Part shown: piece after piece, positions 8,235 through 16,874 of the stretch
Layout of the letters: each line of letters opens with the position of its first letter
How positions within the stretch are numbered: position 1 is the stretch's first letter
Assembly (NCBI RefSeq): GCF_003945325.1
Contig: NZ_AP019307.1
Coordinates: 1,178,001 to 1,242,000 of the forward strand
DNA from: Nocardioides baekrokdamisoli
GTDB lineage: Bacteria > Actinomycetota > Actinomycetes > Propionibacteriales > Nocardioidaceae
DNA: 64,000 nucleotides
Direction: 5' to 3'
Made by a program: the position numbers and the translations under genes
The notes under the pieces: generated by a model
Told to the model about the DNA's origin: nothing
What the model saw: only the letters and a program-made list of their open reading frames with translations
Databases searched by the model: none

Positions 8235-8705
8235 CTAGGGGGCGGGTGTTGCCTGGAGCTGTCGCTCCGTCCGCATCAACGCGATCTCGTCCTCGAAGTC
8301 GGCCGCGGACTCGAAGGACCGGTAGATCGACGCGAATCGGAGGTAGGCCACCTCGTCCAACTGCCGCAACGGAGCCAGGATCGCGACGCCGACCTCATGG
8401 GCCGGAACCTCCGCGTACCCCTCGCCGCGCAACGTGTTCTCGACCGTCTGGCCGAGCATGGCGAGCTGATCCTCGGTGACCGGTCGGCCCTTGCACGCCT
8501 TGCGTACGCCGGCCACGGCCTTGTCGCGCGAGAAGGGTTCCGTCGCACCCGAGCGCTTGAGGACGGTCAACTGCATCACTTCTGTCGTGGTGAAGCGCTT
8601 GTCGCACTCCTGGCAGACGCGGCGCCGACGGATCGACTGTCCGTCGTCGGCGACACGGGAGTCGAGGACCTTGGTGTCGCAGTGACGGCAGTACGGACAG
8701 TGCAT
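8235..8705 (-). CDS. nrdR: Transcriptional repressor NrdR
   Basis: NrdR senses ATP/dATP through an ATP-cone and represses ribonucleotide reductase genes. The 156-residue protein has the N-terminal zinc ribbon (CPYC near residue 3, CQEC near residue 31), the [14 protein letters not shown] strand and the ATP-cone segment ([24 protein letters not shown]). ATG at 8705 is preceded by a GAGAGGAGCGAGG-type ribosome-binding region. It is upstream of nrdJ on the same strand, and two NrdR boxes lie about 125-170 bases upstream, consistent with autoregulation. Confidence 0.97.
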   Translation of the reverse strand: MHCPYCRHCDTKVLDSRVADDGQSIRRRRVCQECDKRFTTTEVMQLTVLKRSGATEPFSRDKAVAGVRKACKGRPVTEDQLAMLGQTVENTLRGEGYAEVPAHEVGVAILAPLRQLDEVAYLRFASIYRSFESAADFEDEIALMRTERQLQATPAP

Positions 8706-8829
8706 GACCTCGCTCCTCTCGGTTTCTGGAAACCGCTTTGTCCACCGATGTGATCTTCGTCCTGTGGATAACCAGCGAATCCTGTGAATTCTTCCGGCTG
8801 ATCTGTGGATGGGGATCGGTCGATTGTGA

Positions 8830-8872
8830 ACTAGATGTGGAAAACTACATCCGTGTAACTACTAGATGTAGT
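8830..8872. promoter_or_regulatory. Tandem NrdR boxes upstream of nrdR-nrdJ
   Basis: ACTAGATGTGGA (8830-8841) and ACTAGATGTAGT (8861-8872) are spaced exactly 31 bases, about three helical turns, the phasing known for paired NrdR boxes; the second has ACTA/TAGT dyad arms. An inverted partial copy (ACTACATCCGTG, 8844-8855) lies between them. Boxes of this type control ribonucleotide reductase operons in Streptomyces. Apart from these boxes and the hairpin at 9068-9102, I see nothing recognisable in the 425-base gene-free stretch 8706-9130. Confidence 0.8.
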
Positions 8873-9067
8873 GGTGACCTTACGACTTCAGCACTAGGGG
8901 CGCAAGGCCTGCTGAGAACTTCGGCGTGTCGGAGTCCAAACGCGAAGGCAAACGTACGAGGGGCGAACCCGTTTCTTCCCCATGAAGGTCGGTTGACACC
9001 AATACGCCCCATCAGGTCGGGACCAGAAGGTCGCCCTCGCTCACGCCGCGCCCGACCACGCCTCGTA

Positions 9068-9102
9068 TGTTCTGGCGACGTACCTCATACGTCGTCAGAA
9101 CA
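9068..9102. repeat. 15-bp inverted repeat, possible terminator or operator
   Basis: TGTTCTGGCGACGTA and TACGTCGTCAGAACA form 15-base arms with one mismatch around a CCTCA loop. It lies 29 bases beyond the stop of the minus-strand membrane-protein gene, so a terminator is the simplest reading, but the AT content of the arms is unusual for terminators in this genome. Confidence 0.55.
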
Positions 9103-9130
9103 CATCGAGCCGCATACGAGTCCTCAGCAG

Positions 9131-9415
9131 TCAGGCCCGATGAGTGCGTGACGCCCTGATCGCCCCAGGCTTGCCAACCGGTCGCATGACGTATGCCGCG
9201 AACAGTCCAACGAGCGCGATCCCACCAACAAGCAAGGCGACGGAACCGACGGTGTCGTGGCCGCGAGCGAGCCCGCCGACACCGCCGCCGAACAGAATGA
9301 CGAGCAAGAACAGGAGCGTGCCCCACGCGCGGTAGCCACTGCCGAGGCCAGGCAGCGGGTTGCGCCGCCGTCGGATCCAGCCCAGGCGATGGGCTACACG
9401 TCGGTCGCGCACCAT
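9131..9415 (-). CDS. Small two-helix membrane protein, unknown
   Basis: A 94-residue frame from ATG 9415 with a basic N-terminus (RLGWIRRRRNPLPG), two hydrophobic helices (WGTLLFLLVILFGGGVGG and SVALLVGGIALVGLFAAYVM) and a basic tail. A charged head followed by two clean helices favours a real gene, though I do not recognise the family. It lies between nrdR and the LysM gene on the same strand. The 223 bases upstream (9416-9638) contain no gene I can support. Confidence 0.5.
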   Translation of the reverse strand: MVRDRRVAHRLGWIRRRRNPLPGLGSGYRAWGTLLFLLVILFGGGVGGLARGHDTVGSVALLVGGIALVGLFAAYVMRPVGKPGAIRASRTHRA

Positions 9416-9638
9416 GCACAATCTGCCAGACGATCGGCCCGCCGGAACGCAGAACGACCCTTGCCCGCCTTGGCGGCAAACAAGGGCCGATCTGTTTGTC
9501 ACGAGCGGCGAGCCATATGCCTACAGGCAACGTTTCTTCCCCAAGAACGGGCTCGCCCCTCGCAGTGGCGCCTCACGGCACCGTGTTTCCCCCGGTCGTA
9601 CGCCCTGGGGTCGAATCAGCGCGTACGCGGCTTGTGCG

Positions 9639-10001
9639 TCAGGCAGGTACGCGCAGCACCTGACCGGCCTGGACGCTGTCCGAGCTCAGCCCGTTCAGCT
9701 TCATGATCCGGTCCTCCATCGCGGTGACGTCGCCGTCACCGGCGGCGCGAGCCGCGACGTTCCACAGCGAGTCGCCCGGCTTGACCATGACGGTGTGCGT
9801 CCTGATGACGCCGGCATGCTCTCCCGCGCTGGCGATCTGGCTGCCGAGCACGGCGAGCGCAAGCAGACCCAGAAGGACGGCAACGAAGACCACCAGGCGA
9901 CCACGGCGCGTCAGCCGGACGGTGCGGGCCGCCGGAGCAACCACCGTCAACGCCGGACGGGCCGGGCGGACCATCACGGACTCGATCGTCATTGCGCTCA
10001 T
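9639..10001 (-). CDS. LysM-domain SOS-associated protein (DivS/Rv2719c-like cell-division inhibitor)
   Basis: A 120-residue protein with a short cytoplasmic N-terminus, one transmembrane helix (LVVFVAVLLGLLALAVLG, about residues 34-52) and an extracytoplasmic LysM domain (VMVKPGDSLWNVAARAAGDGD to AGQVLRVPA). It is divergent from lexA, the position occupied by Rv2719c in M. tuberculosis and by divS in Corynebacterium, which act as SOS-induced suppressors of division. Five LexA boxes lie in the shared intergenic region. The start is taken as ATG 10001; ATG 10010 is also in frame. The inhibitory role is inferred from synteny. Confidence 0.85.
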   Translation of the reverse strand: MSAMTIESVMVRPARPALTVVAPAARTVRLTRRGRLVVFVAVLLGLLALAVLGSQIASAGEHAGVIRTHTVMVKPGDSLWNVAARAAGDGDVTAMEDRIMKLNGLSSDSVQAGQVLRVPA

Positions 10002-10109
10002 GTGAATCACTCCTGGGGAAGTAGGAACTGCCTTCTGGGATGAGGTCTATCGGCGACCACCGACAATTTCTGGAGCCCAGGTGTCGGTCGATCTCGATCG
10101 GCTCATCGT

Positions 10110-10246
10110 TCGAACATGTGTACGACTATAGAACACGTGTTCGATAGAGTCGAGGATTTCTTCGAACATTCGTTCGTACGGCGTGTCGCACGGATGTTCG
10201 AATTCCGTCGTCCTGCCGACACGCCGCGAATCGAACAGATGTTTGA
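10110..10246. promoter_or_regulatory. Five LexA (SOS) boxes between the LysM gene and lexA
   Basis: Five 16-base sites each differ from the actinobacterial SOS consensus TCGAAC-N4-GTTCGA at one position: 10110-10125, 10129-10144 (TAGAACACGTGTTCGA), 10162-10177, 10186-10201 (best read on the minus strand) and 10231-10246 (TCGAACAGATGTTTGA). The last lies 32 bases from the lexA start; the first two are closest to the divergent LysM gene. Typical lexA promoters have one or two. Confidence 0.85.
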
Positions 10247-10278
10247 ACGGCCCGGTCCTCGCGGCGTACGGTGCTTCC

Positions 10279-11016
10279 ATGACGAAGGACACCAGCGACC
10301 TTCTCGGCGAGGTCAGCGAATTGCCGGACGGCCCAGCCGACGCCTCGGGACTGACCGCGCGACAGCAGCGCATCCTGACGACGTTGCGCGAGCACATCGA
10401 GCGCAAGGGCTACCCGCCGAGCATGCGCGAGATCGGCGCCGCGGTCGGCCTGACCAGCAGCAGTTCGGTCGCGCACCAACTGAAGGTCCTGGAGCAGCAC
10501 GGCTTCATTCGTCGCGACCCGAACCGTCCGCGCGCCCTCGAGGTCTTCCTTCCCGAGGTGCTGGCTGCCCGACAGGCGCGCATCGAGCCCGATCACTCGG
10601 TCGAGCGGACGTTCGACGAAAGCGGCTACGACGTTTTCCCGACGGCGGTGAACGTGCCTCTGGTCGGCACCATCGCGGCCGGCACCCCGATCCTTGCCGA
10701 CGAGAGGACCGAAGCTGTATTCCCGCTGCCCAAGGAACTCGTCGGCGACGGTCAGCTGTTCCTGCTCAAGGTCAAGGGCGACTCGATGATCGAGGCTGCC
10801 ATCTGCGACGGCGACTACATCGTCATCAAACAGCAGAACACCGCCAACAACGGCGACTTCGTCGCGGCCCTGCTGGACGACGAGGCCACCGTCAAGGAGT
10901 TCCAGCGCAAGAACGGTCAGACCTGGCTGCTGCCGCACAACAGTTCACTGGACCCGATCGACGGCACGTACGCCACGATCCTCGGCATCGTGACGGCGGT
11001 TCTGCGCACCATCTGA
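10279..11016 (+). CDS. lexA: SOS-response repressor and protease LexA
   Basis: LexA represses DNA-damage genes and self-cleaves when bound to RecA filaments. The 245-residue protein has the N-terminal winged-helix domain ([34 protein letters not shown]) and the C-terminal S24 peptidase domain with the Ala-Gly cleavage site ([11 protein letters not shown]), catalytic Ser in KGDSMIEA and catalytic Lys in [15 protein letters not shown] at 10279 is chosen because it gives the conserved N-terminal length. The LexA boxes upstream indicate autoregulation and co-regulation with the divergent LysM gene. Confidence 0.97.
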   Translation: MTKDTSDLLGEVSELPDGPADASGLTARQQRILTTLREHIERKGYPPSMREIGAAVGLTSSSSVAHQLKVLEQHGFIRRDPNRPRALEVFLPEVLAARQARIEPDHSVERTFDESGYDVFPTAVNVPLVGTIAAGTPILADERTEAVFPLPKELVGDGQLFLLKVKGDSMIEAAICDGDYIVIKQQNTANNGDFVAALLDDEATVKEFQRKNGQTWLLPHNSSLDPIDGTYATILGIVTAVLRTI

Positions 11017-11077
11017 CCATCGAGGGCCGCCATCGCGGAGCTCAGTTCTGTCGGTGGCGCGACATAGGATTTCGGGC

Positions 11078-12589
11078 ATGCGTCGCCTCGGCCTGCTGCT
11101 CACGGTCTCGCTCCTGCTCGGCGGGTTGAGCGCGCCAGTTGAGGCTGCGACCAAGCCGGTGCCACACCTCCCGAATGTCGGGGGGCCGGTGTTCATCAAC
11201 TACGGCTCGCACCACCTGGATTCCGGAGCCCGACCGAAGGCGCCGCTGGCTCGTACGTCGGTTCCCCAGGGCGACGTCAGTTTCGACACCAGCCAGCAGT
11301 GCACCGTCGGCCTGGCGGTCAACGTCTGCGTGAACTACACGACATCCGGTGCCAACGCAGCCACCTCGCAGTTCGTCAGCGACATGGTCGCGGCCTACCA
11401 ACACGCCGAGGACGTCTACACAAGCTCGGGCTACAAGGCGATCGAGGCTGATCCCAATTCCGGCAACGCCACGCCGTCGATCAATGTGTTCCTCGTCGAC
11501 CTATTCACCTGGCAGAGCGGCGCCTACAAGGGCGCGTACGGCTTCACGGCACCCGCGGCCGACAGCCCCACAGGCGGCACCGACGGTCCGGCGTACATGG
11601 TGCTGGACAACGATTTCAGTTGCGATCAACACAGCCAGACCGGGTTCCCGGACAGTTGCAACAACCCGTACACATCCACCCAGGTGATGCAGGCGACGGT
11701 CGCGCACGAGTTCTTCCACGCGACTCAGTTCGCCTACGACGTGGACGAGGACCGCTGGTTCATGGAGGCGACCGCCGCGTGGGCCGAGACGCAGGTCTAC
11801 CCCGCAGTGAAGGACAACTGGCAGTACCTGGACGCCTCGCAGTGCGGCGTCGTCGGCACGCCCTGGCTGCCGCTCGACGACAACTCTGGCGGCGGCAGCG
11901 GCTGCTACAACATGTCGGTCTACCAGGACTTCCTCTGGTTCCAGTACCTCACGGAGAAGTTCCCGGCGAAGACCGGTTCGATGCCGTCGCTGATCCTGAA
12001 CGCATGGCGCTACTCCGACAACAGCCACAACGCCGCGCGGTACTTCTCGATCAGCGCCATCAAGTTCGCCTTGGCGCGGGTCAGGGCGAGTTTCCCGGCG
12101 ACGTGGCTCGCCTTCAGCGCCGGCAACCGGCACCCGCGGAGCACGTACGCGCAGGGCGCCCACTATCCCGCGTCGGCAGCTGCCTGGAGCAGGACGGTCT
12201 CCCCTAGCAACCTCAGCCCGACCAAGTTGTACGGGGGCGTACGCCACCTGGCGTCCTCGACCTTCGTCCTGATGCCCCAGAGCCTCCCAACCACCGAGCG
12301 GGTCCACCTCGCGATCCGGAGCACCAACCAGGCCGTCTCGGTGGCGGGCGTGACCCTCTACTACAAGAACGGCGCCATCCGGACGTACCCGCTGACGTTC
12401 TCGAACGGGGTGGCGGTCAAGAACGTGGGCTTCGACAGCGCGTCCCTGCTGCGGATCGAGCTCACACTCGCCAACACGGCATCCACCTACACCGGCTGTT
12501 GGCAGCAACAGGACGGCTACTCCTGCCGCGGCACGCCCACCATCGACAGGGTCGGCCTCAGCTGGAGCGCGTCGTTCTATCACCTCTGA
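11078..12589 (+). CDS. Secreted MXAN_6640-like zinc metalloprotease
   Basis: A 503-residue exported protein with a Sec signal peptide (MRRLGLLLTVSLLLGGLSAPVEA, cleavage near residue 24). The zinc-binding HExxH motif is present (HEFFHATQF, about residue 209), followed about 19 residues later by WFMEATAAWAE, whose glutamate is a plausible third ligand. This arrangement matches the MXAN_6640 family of putative metalloproteases. Paired cysteines suggest disulfides outside the cell. Substrate unknown. It begins 61 bases after lexA and is convergent with dinG, separated by only 15 bases. Confidence 0.8.
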   Translation: MRRLGLLLTVSLLLGGLSAPVEAATKPVPHLPNVGGPVFINYGSHHLDSGARPKAPLARTSVPQGDVSFDTSQQCTVGLAVNVCVNYTTSGANAATSQFVSDMVAAYQHAEDVYTSSGYKAIEADPNSGNATPSINVFLVDLFTWQSGAYKGAYGFTAPAADSPTGGTDGPAYMVLDNDFSCDQHSQTGFPDSCNNPYTSTQVMQATVAHEFFHATQFAYDVDEDRWFMEATAAWAETQVYPAVKDNWQYLDASQCGVVGTPWLPLDDNSGGGSGCYNMSVYQDFLWFQYLTEKFPAKTGSMPSLILNAWRYSDNSHNAARYFSISAIKFALARVRASFPATWLAFSAGNRHPRSTYAQGAHYPASAAAWSRTVSPSNLSPTKLYGGVRHLASSTFVLMPQSLPTTERVHLAIRSTNQAVSVAGVTLYYKNGAIRTYPLTFSNGVAVKNVGFDSASLLRIELTLANTASTYTGCWQQQDGYSCRGTPTIDRVGLSWSASFYHL

Positions 12590-12604
12590 GTCAGAGGTCA
12601 GCGA

Positions 12605-14539
12605 TCACACGGCCGCCATCGCCGAGAGCCGCTTCAGAGCTCCCCGGACAGCAGCGGGATCTGTGGTCGGCCAGAGCGGCGGAAGGCTGGCTTTGAGGAA
12701 GGTGCCATACCGAGCCGTCGCCAGTCGCGAGTCCAGGATCGCGACGACTCCCTTGTCGTCGTGCGTACGAATCAGCCGGCCCGCCCCCTGAGCGAGGAGG
12801 AGGGCGGCGTGGGTGGCCGCGACCTGCATGAACCCGTTGCCACCACGCTCGTCCGCAGCCTTCTGACGAGCCGACATCAGCGGGTCGTCGGGTCGCGGGA
12901 ACGGGATCCTGTCGATGATGACGAGTTGGCAGGTGTCCCCCGGAACGTCCAGGCCTTGCCACAGCGACAGAGTCCCGCACAGCACTGTGTGCGGGTCCGC
13001 GACGAACTGGGCGGTGAGTTCAGGCAGTTGCGCGTCCCCCTGAGCCAGGATCGTCAGGTGCGGCAACCGCGTACGCAGCGCCTCCGCAGCAGCGTCGGCG
13101 GCGCGACGGCTCGAGAACAACCCGAGCGTCCGTCCGTCAGCGGCGTCCACCAACTCGGCGATCTCGTCCAGCTGCGCCGGACCCAGACCGTCGCGCCCCG
13201 GCGGCGGCAGGTGGCGGGCGACGTAGAGAATCCCCTGCTTGGAGTAGTCGAACGGGCTACCCACGTCGAGAGCCTCATAGGAACCGGCAGGCAGGCCGAG
13301 GCCGGCGGCCACCGGGGTGAAGTCGCCGCCGAGCTTGAGCGTGGCGCTCGTCAGCACGACCGCCTTGTCGGCCAGCAGTTTGTCTCGCATCTGCAGGCTC
13401 ACGTCCAGCGGCGCGGCGACCAGTCGCGGCGGCATCCGGTCGGTGCCCTCGTTGATCCACAGGACGTCGGACTTGGTGTTGGCAGCCATCCGCTCCGCGA
13501 TCGCGAAGACGTCATTGAGCATGCCCTTGGCCTGGGTCAGCGCGGCGTCGTCGGCGTCCTTGGGCATCGCGCTCGCGCACGTACGCGCTGCGTCGCGAAC
13601 GACCTCGAGCGCGTCCGACAGCTCCTGGGGCAAGGTCTCGAGCCGTCCTGCCTTCTGGTCGAGGATCACGTCCTTCAGGGCATCGGCGGCGTCCGAGAGG
13701 TCGTCGGCCTCCGACCCTGCGACGTGGCGCCGCGCGCGTCGCGCGGCCCGGTCGACGTCGTTGGCCGCCAACTCGGCGGTCGCCGCCTGGGTGACCCGGG
13801 CGACGAGCTCGTGCGCCTCGTCGACGACCACGGCGTCGTACTCGGGAATCATCGGAATGCCCTCGATGGCGTCGATGGCGAGCAGCGTGTGGTTGGTGAC
13901 CACGACATGGGCCCGCTGGGCGGCCTCCTTGGCCTTCTCGGCGAAGCACTCGTCTGCGAACGGGCACTTGGAAGCGCCGAGGCAGTCTCGTGAGGAGACG
14001 CTGACCTGACGCCATTCGCGGTCGTTGTGCCGTGGCGCGGCGTCGCGATCGCCGGTCCCCCGGTCCTTGACCTGGTCCTCGGCCCAGGCGCGCAGCTCCA
14101 GCACCTTCTTGGCCATGTCTCCCATGGGGATGTCCATCGACAGTGTGCCGGCGTCGTCCGGCACTCCCTCTCGGATCCGGTGCAGACAGGCGTAGTTCCC
14201 ACGGCCCTTGAGCACCGCGAACGACCGGTCCAGACCTGGGAGGTCCGAGGTCGCCTCGACGAGTCGCGGCAGGTCCCGCTCGACGAGTTGGTGCTGCAGG
14301 GCCAAGGTCGCCGTCGCCACCACGACCCGTTTGTCGTGCAGCAGGCTCGGGACCAGATAGGCCAGCGACTTACCGGTGCCGGTGCCGGCCTGGACCAGCA
14401 GGTGACGTCCGGATTCGAAGGCCTCACCGACGGCCTCCGCCATCTGCACCTGGCCCGTACGCTCCTGCCCTCCGAGCGCGGCGACGGCCTTGCTCAGCAA
14501 TTGGGCGACGGGGCCGCGTTGTTCAGAGGCGGGGGGCAC
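12605..14539 (-). CDS. dinG: DinG-family ATP-dependent DNA helicase (XPD/Rad3-like)
   Basis: A 644-residue superfamily 2 helicase that probably unwinds DNA or DNA/RNA structures with 5'-3' polarity, as in the DinG/XPD family. Walker A is AGTGTGKSLA (about residue 51), the DEAH box is VVVDEAHEL, and the C-terminal motif VI region is ATHAALLLAQGAGRLIRT. Cysteines arranged as NYAC, DC, KC and EC between the first two motifs fit the family's 4Fe-4S cluster. The start at 14539 is GTG. No LexA box is visible upstream, so SOS control is not supported. Confidence 0.93.
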   Translation of the reverse strand: MPPASEQRGPVAQLLSKAVAALGGQERTGQVQMAEAVGEAFESGRHLLVQAGTGTGKSLAYLVPSLLHDKRVVVATATLALQHQLVERDLPRLVEATSDLPGLDRSFAVLKGRGNYACLHRIREGVPDDAGTLSMDIPMGDMAKKVLELRAWAEDQVKDRGTGDRDAAPRHNDREWRQVSVSSRDCLGASKCPFADECFAEKAKEAAQRAHVVVTNHTLLAIDAIEGIPMIPEYDAVVVDEAHELVARVTQAATAELAANDVDRAARRARRHVAGSEADDLSDAADALKDVILDQKAGRLETLPQELSDALEVVRDAARTCASAMPKDADDAALTQAKGMLNDVFAIAERMAANTKSDVLWINEGTDRMPPRLVAAPLDVSLQMRDKLLADKAVVLTSATLKLGGDFTPVAAGLGLPAGSYEALDVGSPFDYSKQGILYVARHLPPPGRDGLGPAQLDEIAELVDAADGRTLGLFSSRRAADAAAEALRTRLPHLTILAQGDAQLPELTAQFVADPHTVLCGTLSLWQGLDVPGDTCQLVIIDRIPFPRPDDPLMSARQKAADERGGNGFMQVAATHAALLLAQGAGRLIRTHDDKGVVAILDSRLATARYGTFLKASLPPLWPTTDPAAVRGALKRLSAMAAV

Positions 14540-14577
14540 CGGATGACCCTATCTGCGAGCACCCCCAGGAACCCGAA

Positions 14578-15996
14578 TCAGGATCTGACGACGACGTACG
14601 GCTCGAGCTCCGCCGCCAGGGCGGGATCGGTGACACCGGAGACGTACGTACCCTCGGCGCGGTGGTCGACCTCGGCCAACTCACCTTGCTTGTGCAGCCG
14701 GTCCAGCAGGTCGCCCCGGGCGTACGGCAGCACTGCCTCGAACGGGACGCTCGGCCGCGGCAGGTCCGCCTCGATGGCATTCAGTGCCTCATCGATGCCG
14801 AGGCCGGTCTTCGCCGACACGGCCACGGAGTGCGGTTCCGCACGCAGGATGCGGGCGATCGTCATTGAATCGGCGATGTCCGCCTTGTTGATCAGGACCA
14901 ACTCGGGTACGCCGCTGGCACCGATCTCGGCCAGGACCTCGCGTACGGCGGTCAGCTGACCCTCGGGATCCACGTGCGACCCGTCGACGACGTGCACGAT
15001 CAGGTCCGCGTCGCCGATCTCCTCCAACGTCGACCGGAACGCCTCGACCAACTGGTGCGGCAGGTGGCGTACGAACCCGACCGTGTCGGACAGCGTGTAG
15101 ATCCGACCGTCGGACGTGGTCGTCTTGCGGGTCGTCGGATCAAGGGTCGCGAACAGCGAGTCCTCCACGAGTACGCCCGCGCCCGTGAGGCGATTGAGCA
15201 GCGAGGACTTTCCGGCGTTCGTGTACCCGGCGATCGCCACCGCCGGTACGCCATGACGCTGGCGAGCGGCGCGCTTGGTGTCGCGGGTGCCCTTCATTTC
15301 CTTGAGGTCGCGCGTCAACTTGGCGATCTTGGTGTTGATCCGGCGGCGATCGGTCTCGATCTTCGTCTCACCGGGACCGCGGCCACCGATACCGGCGCCG
15401 CCGGCGACCCGACCACCAGCCTGGCGGGAGAGGTTGCCACCCCAACCACGCAGGCGCTGCTTCATGTAGGTCAACTGGGCGAGCTCGACCTGCGCCTGAC
15501 CCTCCTTGGACTTCGCGTGCTGGGCGAAGATGTCGAGGATGAGGGCGGTCCGGTCGACGACCTTGACCTTGAGCCGGTCCTCGAGGTTGCGCAGTTGGGC
15601 GGGCGCGAGTTCACCGTCGCAGATCACGGTGTCGGCACCGGTGGAGTCGACGATCTCCTTGATCTCCAGGACCTTGCCCGAGCCGACGTACGTCGCGGGA
15701 TCCGCACTGTGTCGACGCTGGATGACCGCCTCGAGGACCTCCGACCCGGCGGTCTCGGCGAGCAACGCCAACTCGGTCATCGAGTTGTCGGCGTCCTCGG
15801 CGGTGCCAGCGGTCCACACGCCGACGAGGACGACCCGCTCCAGTCGGAGTTGGCGGTACTCGACCTCGGTGATGTCGTCGAGGTCGGTACGCAGCCCCGC
15901 GACGCGGCGCAATGAATGGCGGTCGGCGAGGTCTGCTTCTCCGACGGACAGGTCGTCGAAGTCGTCGTCTTCAAAAATCTCAGGGGCGTTGCTCAT
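14578..15996 (-). CDS. hflX: Ribosome-associated GTPase HflX
   Basis: HflX binds stalled 50S/70S ribosomes and splits them under stress. The 472-residue protein has the N-terminal HflX domain (ATYVGSGKVLEIKEIV), the linker GGNLSRQAGGRVAGGAGIGGRGPGE and the GTPase domain with G1 GYTNAGKSSLLN, G2 (ATLDPTTRK), G3 DTVGF and G4 NKAD. ATG at 15996 follows a clear GGAGGG ribosome-binding site and is preferred over an upstream in-frame start. A long acidic N-terminal segment (FEDDDFDDL) is typical of actinobacterial HflX. Confidence 0.96.
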   Translation of the reverse strand: MSNAPEIFEDDDFDDLSVGEADLADRHSLRRVAGLRTDLDDITEVEYRQLRLERVVLVGVWTAGTAEDADNSMTELALLAETAGSEVLEAVIQRRHSADPATYVGSGKVLEIKEIVDSTGADTVICDGELAPAQLRNLEDRLKVKVVDRTALILDIFAQHAKSKEGQAQVELAQLTYMKQRLRGWGGNLSRQAGGRVAGGAGIGGRGPGETKIETDRRRINTKIAKLTRDLKEMKGTRDTKRAARQRHGVPAVAIAGYTNAGKSSLLNRLTGAGVLVEDSLFATLDPTTRKTTTSDGRIYTLSDTVGFVRHLPHQLVEAFRSTLEEIGDADLIVHVVDGSHVDPEGQLTAVREVLAEIGASGVPELVLINKADIADSMTIARILRAEPHSVAVSAKTGLGIDEALNAIEADLPRPSVPFEAVLPYARGDLLDRLHKQGELAEVDHRAEGTYVSGVTDPALAAELEPYVVVRS

Positions 15997-16071
15997 ACGC
16001 CCTCCAGCGTACGCGCGAACGCAGACGGTCCGCACCGGAGATTCCAGCGCGGACCTTCAGAGCACGTCAGG

Positions 16072-16848
16072 TCACTTCGGGGGCAGCCGGATTCCGCCGT
16101 CGACTCGGATGGTCTCGGCGTTCATGTAGTCGTTCGTGATCAGTTCAACGACCATCGATGCGAGCTCGGCACCGGTGCCGAGACGCTTCGGGAACAGCAC
16201 CGACTCACCCAGCTGGGCCTTCATGGCCTCCGGGTCCGGGAAGGAGTTGTAGATCGGGGTGTCGATCAGGCCTGGCGCGATCGTGTTGACGCGGATCCCG
16301 ACGCCGGACAGGTCCCGCGCGAGCGGGAGGGTGGCGCCGACGACGCCGCCCTTGGAGAAGGAGTACGCGACCTGGCCGATCTGGCCGTCGAACGCGGCCA
16401 CCGACGCCATGTTGACGATCGCGCCCCGCTGACCGTTGGCGTCCGGCTCGTTGCGGCTCATCACGGTGGCGGCCTGGCGAATCATGTCGAAGGTGCCGAT
16501 CAGGTTCACCTGGATGACCGCGGTGAACTTGTCCATCGGGAACGCGGACTCGATCTTGCCGTCGCGGCCGATCGTGCGGATGCCATTGGCGATGCCGGCC
16601 GAGTTGACCAGCGCCTTGAGCGGCGCAATGGCAGCGGCCTGCTCGACGACCTCGGTGATCTGGTCGGTGTCGGTGACGTTGAGCTGGGCGAAGACACCGT
16701 TGATCTCGGCGGCGAGCGCCTCACCGAGGTCAGCGTTGAGGTCAGCGATGATCACGGTCGCACCGCGCGCAGCCAGAGCCCGCGCGGAAGCCGCGCCGAT
16801 GCCCGACGCGCCACCGGTGACGATGGCAGTGGAGTTGTTCAGGTCCAT
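16072..16848 (-). CDS. SDR-family 3-hydroxyacyl-CoA dehydrogenase-like (HSD17B10-type)
   Basis: A 258-residue short-chain dehydrogenase with NAD-binding TGGASGIG (about residue 11), the Asp that favours NAD over NADP (IIADLN), NSAG, and the catalytic Ser-Tyr-Lys triad (NMASVAAF then YSFSK). Overall pattern and length resemble 3-hydroxyacyl-CoA dehydrogenase type 2, which acts in fatty-acid and isoleucine degradation. ATG at 16848 is used; upstream in-frame codons encode no recognisable sequence. It sits between dapF and hflX, an unusual place for a catabolic gene, so substrate assignment is tentative. Confidence 0.85.
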   Translation of the reverse strand: MDLNNSTAIVTGGASGIGAASARALAARGATVIIADLNADLGEALAAEINGVFAQLNVTDTDQITEVVEQAAAIAPLKALVNSAGIANGIRTIGRDGKIESAFPMDKFTAVIQVNLIGTFDMIRQAATVMSRNEPDANGQRGAIVNMASVAAFDGQIGQVAYSFSKGGVVGATLPLARDLSGVGIRVNTIAPGLIDTPIYNSFPDPEAMKAQLGESVLFPKRLGTGAELASMVVELITNDYMNAETIRVDGGIRLPPK

Positions 16849-16874
16849 GAGGCAGAGGGTAGTGGGCCGCACCC

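Noticed and set aside
8738..9151. Plus-strand ORF in the nrdR upstream region
   Set aside because: No conserved sequence or ribosome-binding site, and it runs over the NrdR boxes.
16027..16055. GGTCCGC/GCGGACC hairpin between hflX and the SDR gene
   Set aside because: Only seven base pairs with a 15-base loop; expected by chance in GC-rich DNA.
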